Shown one piece after another: positions 16,510 through 27,028 of a stretch of 50,217 nt of DNA. Numbering within the stretch: the first letter of the stretch is position 1; each line of letters opens with the position of its first letter. The stretch spans positions 1 through 50,217 of the forward strand of contig JACPCW010000139.1 in NCBI GenBank assembly GCA_016184365.1. The letters are read 5' to 3'. Both the position numbers and the translations under genes were made by a program. The stretch is from Candidatus Rokuibacteriota bacterium. GTDB lineage: Bacteria; Methylomirabilota; Methylomirabilia; Rokubacteriales; CSP1-6. The notes under the pieces are model-generated. The model did not search any database. It saw nothing but the letters and a program-made list of their open reading frames with translations, and was not told where the DNA came from.

Positions 16510-17474
16510 GCCTGCCGACTCGCATCCACGTCAAGGAAGTCGGACCACGCGAGGGCTTTCAGTTCGAAAAGGTCGCGATCAGCCTGGCCGACAAGATCGC
16601 GCTCGTGGACGCCCTGTCGGAGACCGGTGTGAAGACGATCGAGTTCACGTCGTTCGTCAGCCCGAAGTGGGTGCCGCAGATGGCCGACGCCGACGACATG
16701 ATCGCGGGCATCACGCGTGCGCCGGGCGTCGCGTACGAAGCGATCTGGCTCAACGAGGCCGGCCTCCAGCGCGCGGCGAAGTATCGCGAGGTGCTCCAGC
16801 TGCGGCCGATGTTCGGCGTGGCCGGCAGCGACACCTTCATGCGCAAGAACACCAACCGCACGGTCGACGAGCGTCTCGAGGAGCTGCCGGGCTGGGCGGA
16901 GAGCTATCGGAAGCTCGGCATGGACTGGATCGACGTCGGTGTGATGGCGGCGTTCGGCTGCAACTACGAAGGCGACGTCGATCCGCGGCACGTCGTCACC
17001 GTCCTCCAGAAGGTCGAGCAGAAGGCGGAGGCGTGCGGCTCACGTCTGGGCGGCATCGGTCTCGCCGACACGATGGGCTGGGCGAATCCGCTCCAGATCA
17101 AGCGGCTCGTCGGCGCCGTGCGCGACCACTGGCCGAATGCGCCGCTCAAGCTGCACCTGCACGACACGCGCGCGCTCGCGATCGCGAACATCGTCGCGGC
17201 GCTCGAGATGGGCGTGACGTCCTACGACAGCGCCGTCGCGGGCATGGGCGGCTGCCCCTTCGCGGCCCACAAGGGCGCCGCCGGCAACGTGACGACCGAA
17301 GACCTCGTGTTCCTCTGTCAGGAGCTGGGCGTCGAGACCGGGATCGACCTCGACCGGATGATCGCGGCCGGCCAGCTCGCCGAGCGCGTCGTCGGTCATC
17401 CGCTGCCGGGGAAGCTGAAGTCCGGCGGCAATCTCACGACCTATCGGGCCCGGGCGCTCGCCGCGAAGAACTGA
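16506..17474 (+). CDS. Hydroxymethylglutaryl-CoA-lyase-like enzyme
   Basis: A 322-aa HMGL-like TIM barrel that would cleave a 3-hydroxy-3-methyl acyl-CoA in a retro-Claisen reaction. Catalytic R15, metal-binding H217 and H219 in KLHLHDTRA, catalytic C250 in GMGGCPFA and N261 are present. The usual metal-ligand Asp of the PRDG motif is Glu16 here (VGPREGFQF), a conservative change that marks a distinct subfamily. Coupled by ATGA overlap to the CoA-transferase, it may act on citramalyl-CoA or another branched hydroxyacyl-CoA rather than HMG-CoA; this is inference. Confidence 0.82.
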   Translation: MSLPTRIHVKEVGPREGFQFEKVAISLADKIALVDALSETGVKTIEFTSFVSPKWVPQMADADDMIAGITRAPGVAYEAIWLNEAGLQRAAKYREVLQLRPMFGVAGSDTFMRKNTNRTVDERLEELPGWAESYRKLGMDWIDVGVMAAFGCNYEGDVDPRHVVTVLQKVEQKAEACGSRLGGIGLADTMGWANPLQIKRLVGAVRDHWPNAPLKLHLHDTRALAIANIVAALEMGVTSYDSAVAGMGGCPFAAHKGAAGNVTTEDLVFLCQELGVETGIDLDRMIAAGQLAERVVGHPLPGKLKSGGNLTTYRARALAAKN

Positions 17475-17484
17475 GAGGCGACCC

Positions 17485-18366
17485 ATGTCGATCAAGACCC
17501 GCCGGATCGGTCCGTGCTTCGCCGCCGAGGTCGAAGGCGTCGACCTGAGGACGCCGCTGTCGCCGGAGGAGATCGCCGCGATCCACGCCGGCATGGACGA
17601 GTACGCGGTGCTGGTCTTCCACGATCAGATCATCGACGACGAGCAGCAGCTCGCATACACGCGTTGCCTCGGTGAGATGGAGCACGCGATCGGCACGAGC
17701 CTGCGCGCGCCGGACGAGTACCGCCTGCCCACGACCTTCGCGGACGTGTCGAACCTCGACAAGGACAACAAGGTCTTCGCGCGCGACGACCGCCGCCGGC
17801 TCTTCGCGATCGGCAACCGCCTGTGGCATTCCGACAGCTCGTTCAAGGTGGTGCCGGCGAAGTACTCGATCCTGCACGCGCGCAGCGTGCCGTCGAAGGG
17901 CGGCAACACCGAGTTCGCGCACATGCCGGCGGCGTACGACGCGCTCGACGCGGCGACGAAGGCGGAGATCGCGGATCTGATCTGCGAGCACTCGCAGATG
18001 TACTCGCGCCAGCAGATCGGCTTCTTCGACTTCACCGACGAGGAGCGCGCGCGATTCGCGCCGGTGCGGCAGCGCCTCGTGCGGACGCATCCGTCGACCG
18101 GCCGGACGTCGCTCTATCTCTCCTCGCACGCCGGCGCCATCGTCGGCTGGCCCGTGCCGGAGGCGCGCATCTTCCTGCGCGATCTCGTCGAGCACGCGAC
18201 GCAGCGGCAGTTCGTGTACGCGCACCGGTGGACCGTCGGCGATCTCGTCATGTGGGACAACCGGCAGACGATGCACCGCGCGCGCCCGTTCCCCGCGCAC
18301 GAGCCGCGCGACATGCGCCGCACGACGCTCGTCGGTGACGGACCGACGGCGGCGCAGGTGGCCTGA
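17485..18366 (+). CDS. TauD/TfdA-family 2-oxoglutarate-dependent dioxygenase
   Basis: A 293-aa Fe(II)/2OG dioxygenase. The facial triad is H115-x-D117 in LWHSDSSF and H264 in QTMHRARPF, with R275 or R279 available to bind 2-oxoglutarate. Length and motif spacing match TfdA-type enzymes that hydroxylate aryloxyacetates and sulfonates, releasing an aldehyde. It follows the lyase gene by 10 bp with GAGG upstream of the ATG and so belongs to the CoA-transferase/lyase operon, suggesting a pathway for breaking down a substituted organic acid. Confidence 0.88.
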   Translation: MSIKTRRIGPCFAAEVEGVDLRTPLSPEEIAAIHAGMDEYAVLVFHDQIIDDEQQLAYTRCLGEMEHAIGTSLRAPDEYRLPTTFADVSNLDKDNKVFARDDRRRLFAIGNRLWHSDSSFKVVPAKYSILHARSVPSKGGNTEFAHMPAAYDALDAATKAEIADLICEHSQMYSRQQIGFFDFTDEERARFAPVRQRLVRTHPSTGRTSLYLSSHAGAIVGWPVPEARIFLRDLVEHATQRQFVYAHRWTVGDLVMWDNRQTMHRARPFPAHEPRDMRRTTLVGDGPTAAQVA

Positions 18367-18393
18367 CGCGCGACCCGGCCGCGCGAGCGCGAG

Positions 18394-19041
18394 CTATTTC
18401 CCCGGCGCCTGCCCGTTCGAGAGCCGCACGAGGAACTTGCCGAGGTCGCGCGCCATGTCGTCGAAGGACTCCTTCCAGTGGTCCTTGGTGTCGCCGCCGA
18501 AGAATCCCATCGATGCTTTCCGCCGGTCCGCCGTCGCCAGCTGCGTCGTGCCCGACTGCGTGTCGACGAATCGCATCTCGGCCTGCGCACGGGCCGCGCC
18601 CGCTCCATACAACCCCATGAACGCGCGGGCGGCCTGCGAGCCCTCGCCAAGGCGTGTGATGACGCCCTGGAGCCGGAGCGTCTTCTCGGCGCCGGGCTGG
18701 AATTCCGTCTCGCTCAGGTTCACGACGCGCGTGAAGAGACCGGTGTCGCGGAGGCGACGGACCAGCTCGTTCTGGAGGATCGTGGACATCGCCGCGGCCT
18801 TCCGGCGGTCCTCGTCGTCCTTGATCGCCGGATCGGTCACCGGGAACTTCTCCACCGCGATGACCTTGTAGCTCTTGATGTCGAACCCGGAGGCGAGCGC
18901 GACGAGCCCGGCGTCCTTGTCCTCGACGTTCGGGGTGAGCCCGCCCGCGGACTGGACGTTGTCCGGCGCGACCTGGAACGCGCCATAGCACCCGCCGAAC
19001 AGGATCGCGAGCAGTGCGACGATCACGAAGCGTGCGGTCAT
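18394..19041 (-). CDS. DUF4410 family lipoprotein
   Basis: A 215-aa envelope protein. Residues 1-18 look like a lipoprotein signal (VALLAILFGGC, acylated Cys18). The mature part has the DUF4410 pattern: a VIAVEKFPVTD strand, a MSTILQNELVRRLRDTGLF helix, LRLQGVITRLGEGSQAARAF, then GLYGAGAARAQAEMRFVD. Function unknown. Its ATG overlaps the stop of the DHA2 exporter (ATGA), so the two are translationally coupled and may work together at the envelope. Confidence 0.75.
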   Translation of the reverse strand: MTARFVIVALLAILFGGCYGAFQVAPDNVQSAGGLTPNVEDKDAGLVALASGFDIKSYKVIAVEKFPVTDPAIKDDEDRRKAAAMSTILQNELVRRLRDTGLFTRVVNLSETEFQPGAEKTLRLQGVITRLGEGSQAARAFMGLYGAGAARAQAEMRFVDTQSGTTQLATADRRKASMGFFGGDTKDHWKESFDDMARDLGKFLVRLSNGQAPGK

Positions 19042-20660
19042 ACGGCACCTTCCTCCATGGCGCGCGCGGGCGCCGGTGATGGGGTGACGGGTTGCGCGCC
19101 CGGCGTCGACTTCGGCGCCAGGCGGACGCGCCGCATGAAGGGCAGGAGCAGCGGCATCGCCGTGAACATCACCGCCAGCATCCAGAAGTCGTCGGCGTAC
19201 GCGAGCAGCTGGGCCTGCGTGACGGTCTCGCGGTAGAGCATCGCCATCGCCTGCCGTTCCGCGGTGAACGCGTCGCTGCCCTGCGTGACGAAGTGGCTCG
19301 CCCATCGCGTCAGGCGCTCGTGCGTCCCCGCGTCCCAGACGGTGACGTGGCCGACCAGCGTGGCCTGGTGGTACTGGCTGCGCTGCGCGAGGAGCGTCGT
19401 CACCGCGGCGATGCCGATGCTGCCGCCGACGTTGCGCATCATGCCGTAGATGGCGGTGGCGTTGACGAGGCTGTCGCGCCGGATCGTGGCGAGCGTCATC
19501 GTCGAGAGCGGGACGAAGATGAAGCCGACCGCGAAGCCCTGGATGAAGCGCGGCAGCGCGAGCGCCCAGTAGTCCATGCCGAGCGTGAGTGACGTCATCA
19601 TGTAGAGGCTGACGGCGTTGAGCAGGCAGCCGAACGCCAGCATCAGCCGCTGGTCGACGCGCGTGACCATGCCCGAGGCGAACAGCGAAAAGATGTTGCC
19701 GAGCCCGCCGGGCGCGAGCACGAGGCCGGACGTCCACGCGTCGTAGCCGAGCAGCTTCTGCGTGAAGACGGCGACGAGCAGCATGCCGGAGAACATGCCG
19801 AACCCGACGATGGCGATGAGCGTCACGCCGGTCGCGAAGTTCCGGTCGGTGAAGAGGCTCAGATCCAGGATCGGATCACTCGTCGTGAGCTCGCGGATCA
19901 GGAAGCCGATGAGCGACGCGACGGCGAAGATGCTGAGCGCGACGATCGTCGGCGACGCGAACCAGTCTTCGCGCTCGCCGCGGTCGAGCACGAGCTGCAG
20001 GCAGCCGAAGCCCGCGATCATCAGCCCGAGACCCCACCAGTCGATGCGCGCCGCGCGACGCAGATAGGGCGGATCGAAGAGGAACGCGCTCGCCATGAGG
20101 AAGCCGAGGATGCCGACCGGCAGGTTGATGTAGAAGATCCAGCGCCACGACCACTCGTCCGCGAGATACCCGCCGACCGTCGGGCCGAGGATCGGCCCGA
20201 GGATGAACCCGACGCCCCACACGGCCATGGCGAGGCCGCGCTGGTGGAACGGGAAGATCTCCCAGAGGATCGCCTGCGAGAGTGGAATGATCGGGCCGCC
20301 GCCGAGACCCTGGAAGATGCGCGCAACGACGAGGGTGCTGAGATCCGGCGCCGCGCCGGAGAGGAACGAGCTGACGACGAACACGGTGGCGCAGATCAGG
20401 AAGAAGCGCTTCCGCCCGAACAGCCCGGCGAGCCAGCCGGTCGCCGGGATGACGACGGCGTTCGCGGCGAGGTACGACGTGATGACCCACGACGCCTCGT
20501 CGAGCCCGGCGGACAGCGAGCCCTGGAGGTGGGGGAGGATCACGTTCGTGACGCTCGTGTCGAGGATCTGCATGAACGCCACGATCATGACCGTGAACGT
20601 GATGGCCCACTTGCGGGCGGGCGAGATCGGCGGCGGTTCCGGCCATGGCGTCGTCGACAT
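19038..20660 (-). CDS. DHA2-family MFS exporter (EmrB/QacA-like)
   Basis: A 540-aa proton-driven multidrug exporter with about 14 transmembrane helices. Family marks include MQILDTSVTNVILPHLQGSL in helix 1 (motif D1), GWLAGLFGRKRFF between helices 2 and 3 (motif A), LGPILGPTVGGYLADEWSWR in helix 5 (motif C). An EmrA-type periplasmic adaptor, the usual partner, is absent; instead a DUF4410 lipoprotein is coupled downstream. Substrate unknown. Confidence 0.9.
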   Translation of the reverse strand: MSTTPWPEPPPISPARKWAITFTVMIVAFMQILDTSVTNVILPHLQGSLSAGLDEASWVITSYLAANAVVIPATGWLAGLFGRKRFFLICATVFVVSSFLSGAAPDLSTLVVARIFQGLGGGPIIPLSQAILWEIFPFHQRGLAMAVWGVGFILGPILGPTVGGYLADEWSWRWIFYINLPVGILGFLMASAFLFDPPYLRRAARIDWWGLGLMIAGFGCLQLVLDRGEREDWFASPTIVALSIFAVASLIGFLIRELTTSDPILDLSLFTDRNFATGVTLIAIVGFGMFSGMLLVAVFTQKLLGYDAWTSGLVLAPGGLGNIFSLFASGMVTRVDQRLMLAFGCLLNAVSLYMMTSLTLGMDYWALALPRFIQGFAVGFIFVPLSTMTLATIRRDSLVNATAIYGMMRNVGGSIGIAAVTTLLAQRSQYHQATLVGHVTVWDAGTHERLTRWASHFVTQGSDAFTAERQAMAMLYRETVTQAQLLAYADDFWMLAVMFTAMPLLLPFMRRVRLAPKSTPGAQPVTPSPAPARAMEEGAV

Positions 20661-20801
20661 GCGGTCCCGTGCCGCGAGAGTACATCGGGACGCTACACTG
20701 TGGGACGAGGCGCGCTATCGCCGCCTCATGCATCGCACGATGGTCGCCGGCGCGGGGCCGACGGCGGAGAACGGCCGGCCGCTCTGCGCGCATCGGTCTC
20801 G

Positions 20802-21032
20802 CATCGGATTGACACCACCGTCCTGAACGCCCAGGACGGTTTCCAGATGACACCGGAGGACACCGCGGTCCGCGAGCGCCACGGCACGCTCCTCGTCGGG
20901 CACTTCCTGATCGACCGCGACGGGAACGTGCGCTGGCGGTTTCTGGAGGGCGAGGCCACGCCCGCTGACATTGGCCGCATGCCGACGCCGCAGCAGATGG
21001 CCGACACGGTCGCGCAGGCGCTCGCCGCCTGA
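20802..21032 (+). pseudogene. C-terminal remnant of an AhpC/TSA-like redoxin
   Basis: The frame contains TLLVGHFLIDRDGNVRWRFL, then a PTPQQM end, which matches the last third of thioredoxin-fold redoxins (strand 4, cis-Pro region and final helix). The first ~110 residues, including the peroxidatic Cys, are missing: upstream sequence runs at once into the divergent DHA2 promoter and gene. An ATG at 20847 would allow a 61-aa product with no active site. Best read as a 5'-deleted gene. Confidence 0.55.
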
Positions 21033-21054
21033 CGCGCGGCCCCGGACGCGTCCG

Positions 21055-21543
21055 CTACCGCTTTCGGTTCTTCGGCCAGAGCTGCATCACCTGCCGGAGG
21101 ATCGCGAGCTCCCCGAGGTGGTACGCGTTGTGGTCGAGCACGAGGAAGGCGCAGCGCACGACCGATTTGTCGTTGGCGAATGGCACCGGCGCGAAGATGT
21201 CGACCTCACGATCCGCGAGCAGCTGATCCATCCGGGCGAGATCCTTCTTGATCGCCGCGATCGTCCGCTTCCATCCCGCGGCATCGGTGGTGGCATCGGG
21301 CGCCGGCCAGTAACCCTCCGGCCATCCCGGTGAGACGTGCTCCGGGTTCCGCACGTATTCCAGCAGGTCCCACTGCGCGATCCGGATGTGCTCGAGCAGG
21401 TGCCAGAAGCTGTACGGGATGTGCGGCGCTTTGGCGTTGATCTGCGCCATCGGAAATCCGGCGACGGCCTCGTCCAGGCTCATGTGCGCGCTTTCCCCGG
21501 TGAACACCTGGTGAATCACCGCCCGCGGATCACGCTCCATCAT
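21055..21543 (-). CDS. DinB family protein
   Basis: A 162-aa four-helix-bundle protein of the DinB/YfiT-like superfamily. The metal-binding histidines are in HLLEHIRIAQWD and LDHNAYHLGEL (HxxxH). Superfamily members act as thiol-dependent S-transferases (bacillithiol, mycothiol) or are uncharacterised. Its start overlaps the stop of the SDR gene (TGATG), so it is coupled to the amidase-SDR operon. The physiological reaction is unknown. Confidence 0.8.
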   Translation of the reverse strand: MMERDPRAVIHQVFTGESAHMSLDEAVAGFPMAQINAKAPHIPYSFWHLLEHIRIAQWDLLEYVRNPEHVSPGWPEGYWPAPDATTDAAGWKRTIAAIKKDLARMDQLLADREVDIFAPVPFANDKSVVRCAFLVLDHNAYHLGELAILRQVMQLWPKNRKR

Positions 21544-22298
21544 CACGACCAGAGCCCGCCGGCGAGATAGCCGCCGTCGACGGCGAGGGTATGGCCGGTG
21601 ACGTAGCTGGCGTCGTCGGAGACCAGGAAGAGCGCGGCGCGCGCGACCTCGTCGACGTCGCCGAAGCGCCCCATCGGAATGCGCTGCACGCGTCGCTCGC
21701 GCGCCTCTTCCGGCAGCGTGCGCGTGAGCCGCGTGTCGATCTGCGCGGGCGCGATGGCATTCACGGTGATGTGGTGCTTCGCGAGCTCGACCGCCATCGT
21801 CTTCGTGAGCTCGATCACGCCGGCCTTGGCGGCGTTGTACCCGACGAGATTCTCGACGCCGCGGAAGCCGTTGATCGACGCCGTCGTGACGATGCGGCCG
21901 CCGCCCTGCCGCACCATCTGCCGCGCCGCCGCCTGGCAGCAGAGGAAGACGCCCGTGAGGTTCACGCGCAGCACGCGGTGCCACTGCGCCTCGGGATGAT
22001 CGAGGAACGGCGCGGAATGCGCGATGCCCGCATTCGCGAACATGACGTCGAGCCGACCGAAGTCGGCGACGATCCGGTCGACGAAGCCCTGCACCTGGCC
22101 GGCGTCACCGACGTCGACACGGATCGCGATCGCGCGGCCGCCGCCGTCGGTGATCTCCCTGGCCACCGTCTCGGCGCCGTTCATCTCGACGTCGCCGAGC
22201 GCGACCGTCGCGCCTTCCGCCGCGAAGAGCCGTGCCGTCGCCCGGCCGATGCCGAGCGCCCCGCCGGTGATCGCTGCGATCCGTCCCTGCAGGCGCAT
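21543..22298 (-). CDS. Short-chain dehydrogenase/reductase
   Basis: A 251-aa NAD(P)-dependent oxidoreductase with Rossmann motif TGGALGIG (11-18), NAG (89-91) and catalytic S141, Y154, K158 (GYNAAKAG). Length and end (VTGHTLAVDGGYLAGG) are those of classical 3-oxoacyl-ACP-reductase-like SDRs. An acidic residue after beta2 (GDVEMNG) favours NAD(H). It begins 1 bp after the amidase stop and overlaps the DinB start, so all three are cotranscribed. Confidence 0.9.
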   Translation of the reverse strand: MRLQGRIAAITGGALGIGRATARLFAAEGATVALGDVEMNGAETVAREITDGGGRAIAIRVDVGDAGQVQGFVDRIVADFGRLDVMFANAGIAHSAPFLDHPEAQWHRVLRVNLTGVFLCCQAAARQMVRQGGGRIVTTASINGFRGVENLVGYNAAKAGVIELTKTMAVELAKHHITVNAIAPAQIDTRLTRTLPEEARERRVQRIPMGRFGDVDEVARAALFLVSDDASYVTGHTLAVDGGYLAGGLWS

Positions 22299-22299
22299 G

Positions 22300-23697
22300 T
22301 CAGGCCTCCGGCGGCCGGTGCGACGTCCACCCGGTCGCCTGTTCGTACGCCCAGCCGATACGCAGCGCCATCGCCTCCTGGCCGGCGTGACAGAGGATCT
22401 GCAGCGACGTCGGCATGCGCTCGGTCGTGAACCCGCTCGGGACGGCGAGACCGCACAGCCCGAGGTAATTGCCGGGCCGCGTGAAGTGCGCAGCCGTGCC
22501 GCCCTGGTCCGCTTTCTCGAGGGGGATCGCCGCGGTCTGCGCCGTCGGTGTGAGCAGCGCATCGACGTCGGCCAGCGCGGTCGCGAACGCGCGCGTGTGC
22601 TCAGCGCGCGCCGCGAGCGTCAGCAGGTAGTCGCGCGCCGAGATGTTCCGTCCGAGCTGGATCCGTGGACGGATGTGTGGATCGGTGGGCAGGGTTTCGT
22701 CGTCCACGAGGTGTCCGACGAAGCGATAGCCCTCGGCGCCGATGATGCGGCCCGTCGCGGCGGCGTAGTCGCCCAGACGGTGCGGCAGCTCGACGCGCAC
22801 GATACGGGCGCCGAGCTTCGCGATCGATTCGACGGCGGCGTCGTACGCTGCGAGGATCTCGGGATCGACGCCGGCGCGTTCGGCCTCGGGCAACACCGCG
22901 AGACGCAGACCGGTGACACCGCGGCGCATGTGCGGCAGGGGATCGCTCGGCGTCCACGTGAGCGTCTGCGCGTCGCGCGGATCGGGACCGTTCAGCGCGC
23001 GGAAGATCAACCCGGCATCCTCGACCGAGCGCGTCAGCGGTCCGGGCGTGTCGAGCGTGAAGCTCAGCGGGAGCACGCCGTACGTGCTGATGCGTCCCGC
23101 GGTCACCTTGAGGCCGACGATGCCGCACCACGCCGCCGGAATGCGCACGGAGCCTCCCGTGTCGGTGCCGATGGCGACGGGTACCAGGCCCGCGGCGACG
23201 GCGACGCCGGACCCGGCGGACGAGCCGCCGGGCGTGCGATGCACGGCGAGATCCCACGGGTTGCGCGGCGTGCCGAGATGCGTGTTGGTGCCCCAGCTGC
23301 CCATCGCGAACTCGACCGTGTGCGTCTTGCCGATCACGATCATGCCGGCGGCGATGGCGCGCTCGGCGAGGGTGGCGGTGACGGGCGACACGCGGTCGAT
23401 CCAGACCTTCGAGCCGCCGGTGGTGACGCGGCCTTCCAGATCGACGAGGTCTTTCAGCGCGAGCGGCACGCCGTGCAGCGGTCCGATGCGATGGCCGGCG
23501 CGGATCGCCTTGTCGGCCGCTTCGGCCGCCAGACGCGCATCGCTCTCGTAGACCGCGATGTAGGCGTGCAGCTGCGCGTCACGCGTCCGGATGCGGGCGA
23601 GCAGCGCGTCGATGGCGTCGACGGGCGACAGCGTGCGCGCGCCGAACGCGCGGGAGAGCTCGGCGACCGTGGCCCAGACCGGATCGATCGTGGTCAT
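22300..23697 (-). CDS. Amidase (amidase signature family)
   Basis: A 465-aa amidase with the Lys-cisSer-Ser triad: K82 in LALKDLVD, S159/S160 in TPGGSSAGSG, and nucleophile S183 in TDTGGSVRIPA. It hydrolyses an amide to acid plus ammonia; family members include GatA, aryl- and fatty-acid amidases. No gatB or gatC is near, so a catabolic role fits better than tRNA amidotransfer. GGAGG precedes the ATG at 23697 and an 8-bp inverted repeat lies ~35 bp upstream. First gene of amidase-SDR-DinB. Confidence 0.9.
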   Translation of the reverse strand: MTTIDPVWATVAELSRAFGARTLSPVDAIDALLARIRTRDAQLHAYIAVYESDARLAAEAADKAIRAGHRIGPLHGVPLALKDLVDLEGRVTTGGSKVWIDRVSPVTATLAERAIAAGMIVIGKTHTVEFAMGSWGTNTHLGTPRNPWDLAVHRTPGGSSAGSGVAVAAGLVPVAIGTDTGGSVRIPAAWCGIVGLKVTAGRISTYGVLPLSFTLDTPGPLTRSVEDAGLIFRALNGPDPRDAQTLTWTPSDPLPHMRRGVTGLRLAVLPEAERAGVDPEILAAYDAAVESIAKLGARIVRVELPHRLGDYAAATGRIIGAEGYRFVGHLVDDETLPTDPHIRPRIQLGRNISARDYLLTLAARAEHTRAFATALADVDALLTPTAQTAAIPLEKADQGGTAAHFTRPGNYLGLCGLAVPSGFTTERMPTSLQILCHAGQEAMALRIGWAYEQATGWTSHRPPEA

Positions 23698-23730
23698 TCG
23701 GTGTCCTCCGCAGGCATGGTGATGTGCGAT

Positions 23731-23755
23731 TATCTGCGTCACTGCCGCGCAGATA
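23731..23755. promoter_or_regulatory. Operator-like inverted repeat upstream of the amidase operon
   Basis: TATCTGCG (23731-23738) and CGCAGATA (23748-23755) form a perfect 8-bp inverted repeat with a 9-bp spacer, centred about 46 bp before the amidase ATG in the 210-bp divergent region. Size and position fit a dimeric repressor or activator site. A TGCTAAAGT extended -10-like box at 23781-23789 could serve the opposite gene. Confidence 0.35.
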
Positions 23756-23907
23756 TTGCCACCGGCGGCCGGGCAAATGCTGCTAAAGTACGGGCGCCAG
23801 CCCCGCTGCTCCCCAGGGTAGACGCAACAGGCGTCGGGACTCGGATCTGCCGGCATCGCTCGCTCACCGTATGATCCGGGTCATCACGATTCAGGAGGAC
23901 GTCTCTC

Positions 23908-24267
23908 ATGCAAGTACCCAAATTGCCATGGCTCAAACCGGCTGCCTGGGGTCTGGTCGTCGGCTCCGTGCTCACGATGATCGTCGGCTTCAACTGGCTC
24001 GGCTGGACGCTCGGCAGCACCGCGGAGCGCCTGGCCGTCGACCGGACCAACACGGCCGTGATCGCCGCACTCACGCCGACGTGCGTCGCGCGGTTCATGG
24101 AGCAGCCGAGCGCATCGGCGAAGCTCGTGGAGTTCCAGAAGATCGACTCGTGGAAGCAGCGCGAGTTCATCGAAGCCGGTGGCTGGGCGACGCCGCGAGG
24201 ACAGAAGGAGCCGCACTCGGGTGTTGCGAACGCCTGTGCCGACGAGCTCGTCAAGACCAAGACGTAG
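23908..24267 (+). CDS. Small membrane-anchored protein, function unknown
   Basis: A 119-aa protein with one N-terminal hydrophobic segment (about 12-37: AAWGLVVGSVLTMIVGFNWL) acting as signal anchor, and a mostly helical soluble domain that would face the periplasm, with two Cys (CVARF, NACAD) that could form a disulfide. GGAGG is 8 nt before the ATG. No known domain recognised. Monocistronic, closed by a strong hairpin at 24283-24311. Confidence 0.75.
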   Translation: MQVPKLPWLKPAAWGLVVGSVLTMIVGFNWLGWTLGSTAERLAVDRTNTAVIAALTPTCVARFMEQPSASAKLVEFQKIDSWKQREFIEAGGWATPRGQKEPHSGVANACADELVKTKT

Positions 24268-24282
24268 TTCCGCCAGTTCCGC

Positions 24283-24311
24283 CAGGCGGTGACCGGACCG
24301 GTCACCGCCTG
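24283..24311 (+). terminator. Palindromic hairpin downstream of 23908-24267
   Basis: CAGGCGGTGACCGG followed by one base and CCGGTCACCGCCTG: a 14-bp perfect stem starting 16 bp after the stop codon. No T-run follows, so it is either a GC-rich intrinsic-like terminator or an RNA-stabilising structure. Confidence 0.5.
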
Positions 24312-24364
24312 ACGTCGGGCGCTGCCGCCTGGCAACGCCGTTCTCCCTGGTGTTAGCCGCAGTC

Positions 24365-24817
24365 ATGCCGATCTGGGTCGACGCCGACGCGTGTCCGCAG
24401 GTCATCAAGGACATCCTGTTCCGCGCCGCCGACCGCGCGCAGGTCATGACGACGCTGGTGGCGAACACGACGCTCCGCACCCCGCCGTCACCGTTCATCC
24501 GCACGATCCGCGTGAAGAAGGGGTTCGACGTCGCCGATCAGGAGATCATGGACCTCATCGCGCCCGGCGACCTCGTGATCACGGCCGACATCCCGCTCGC
24601 CGCCGAGGCGATCGCGCGCGGCGGGCACGCTCTCGATCCGCGCGGCGAGCTCTACACGGAAGACAACGTCCGTGAGCGGCTCGCCATCCGGAACCTGATG
24701 CAGGAGCTGCGGTCGGGCGGCGAGCTCGTCGGCGGTCCGGCCGCCTTCACCCAGAGCAACCGGCAGCGGTTCGCGAATCACCTCGATCAGTGGCTCGGTC
24801 GTTGCTCGCGATCGTGA
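24365..24817 (+). CDS. YaiI/YqxD family protein (DUF188)
   Basis: A 150-aa member of the UPF0178/DUF188 family, a NYN/PIN-like fold of unknown function. The family signature is complete: [20 protein letters not shown] at the start, [46 protein letters not shown], and [17 protein letters not shown] at the end. ATG 24365 is chosen since the conserved sequence starts at residue 2. It precedes the branching enzyme gene by 17 bp. Confidence 0.88.
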   Translation: MPIWVDADACPQVIKDILFRAADRAQVMTTLVANTTLRTPPSPFIRTIRVKKGFDVADQEIMDLIAPGDLVITADIPLAAEAIARGGHALDPRGELYTEDNVRERLAIRNLMQELRSGGELVGGPAAFTQSNRQRFANHLDQWLGRCSRS

Positions 24818-24834
24818 CGGGGGTAGGCTGAGCC

Positions 24835-27025
<2,191 letters not shown>

Positions 27026-27028
27026 GCG

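Noticed and set aside
24283..24311. Perfect 14-bp palindrome as a recombination or attachment site
   Set aside because: It lies 16 bp after a stop codon with no integrase, tRNA or second copy nearby; a terminator-like role is simpler.
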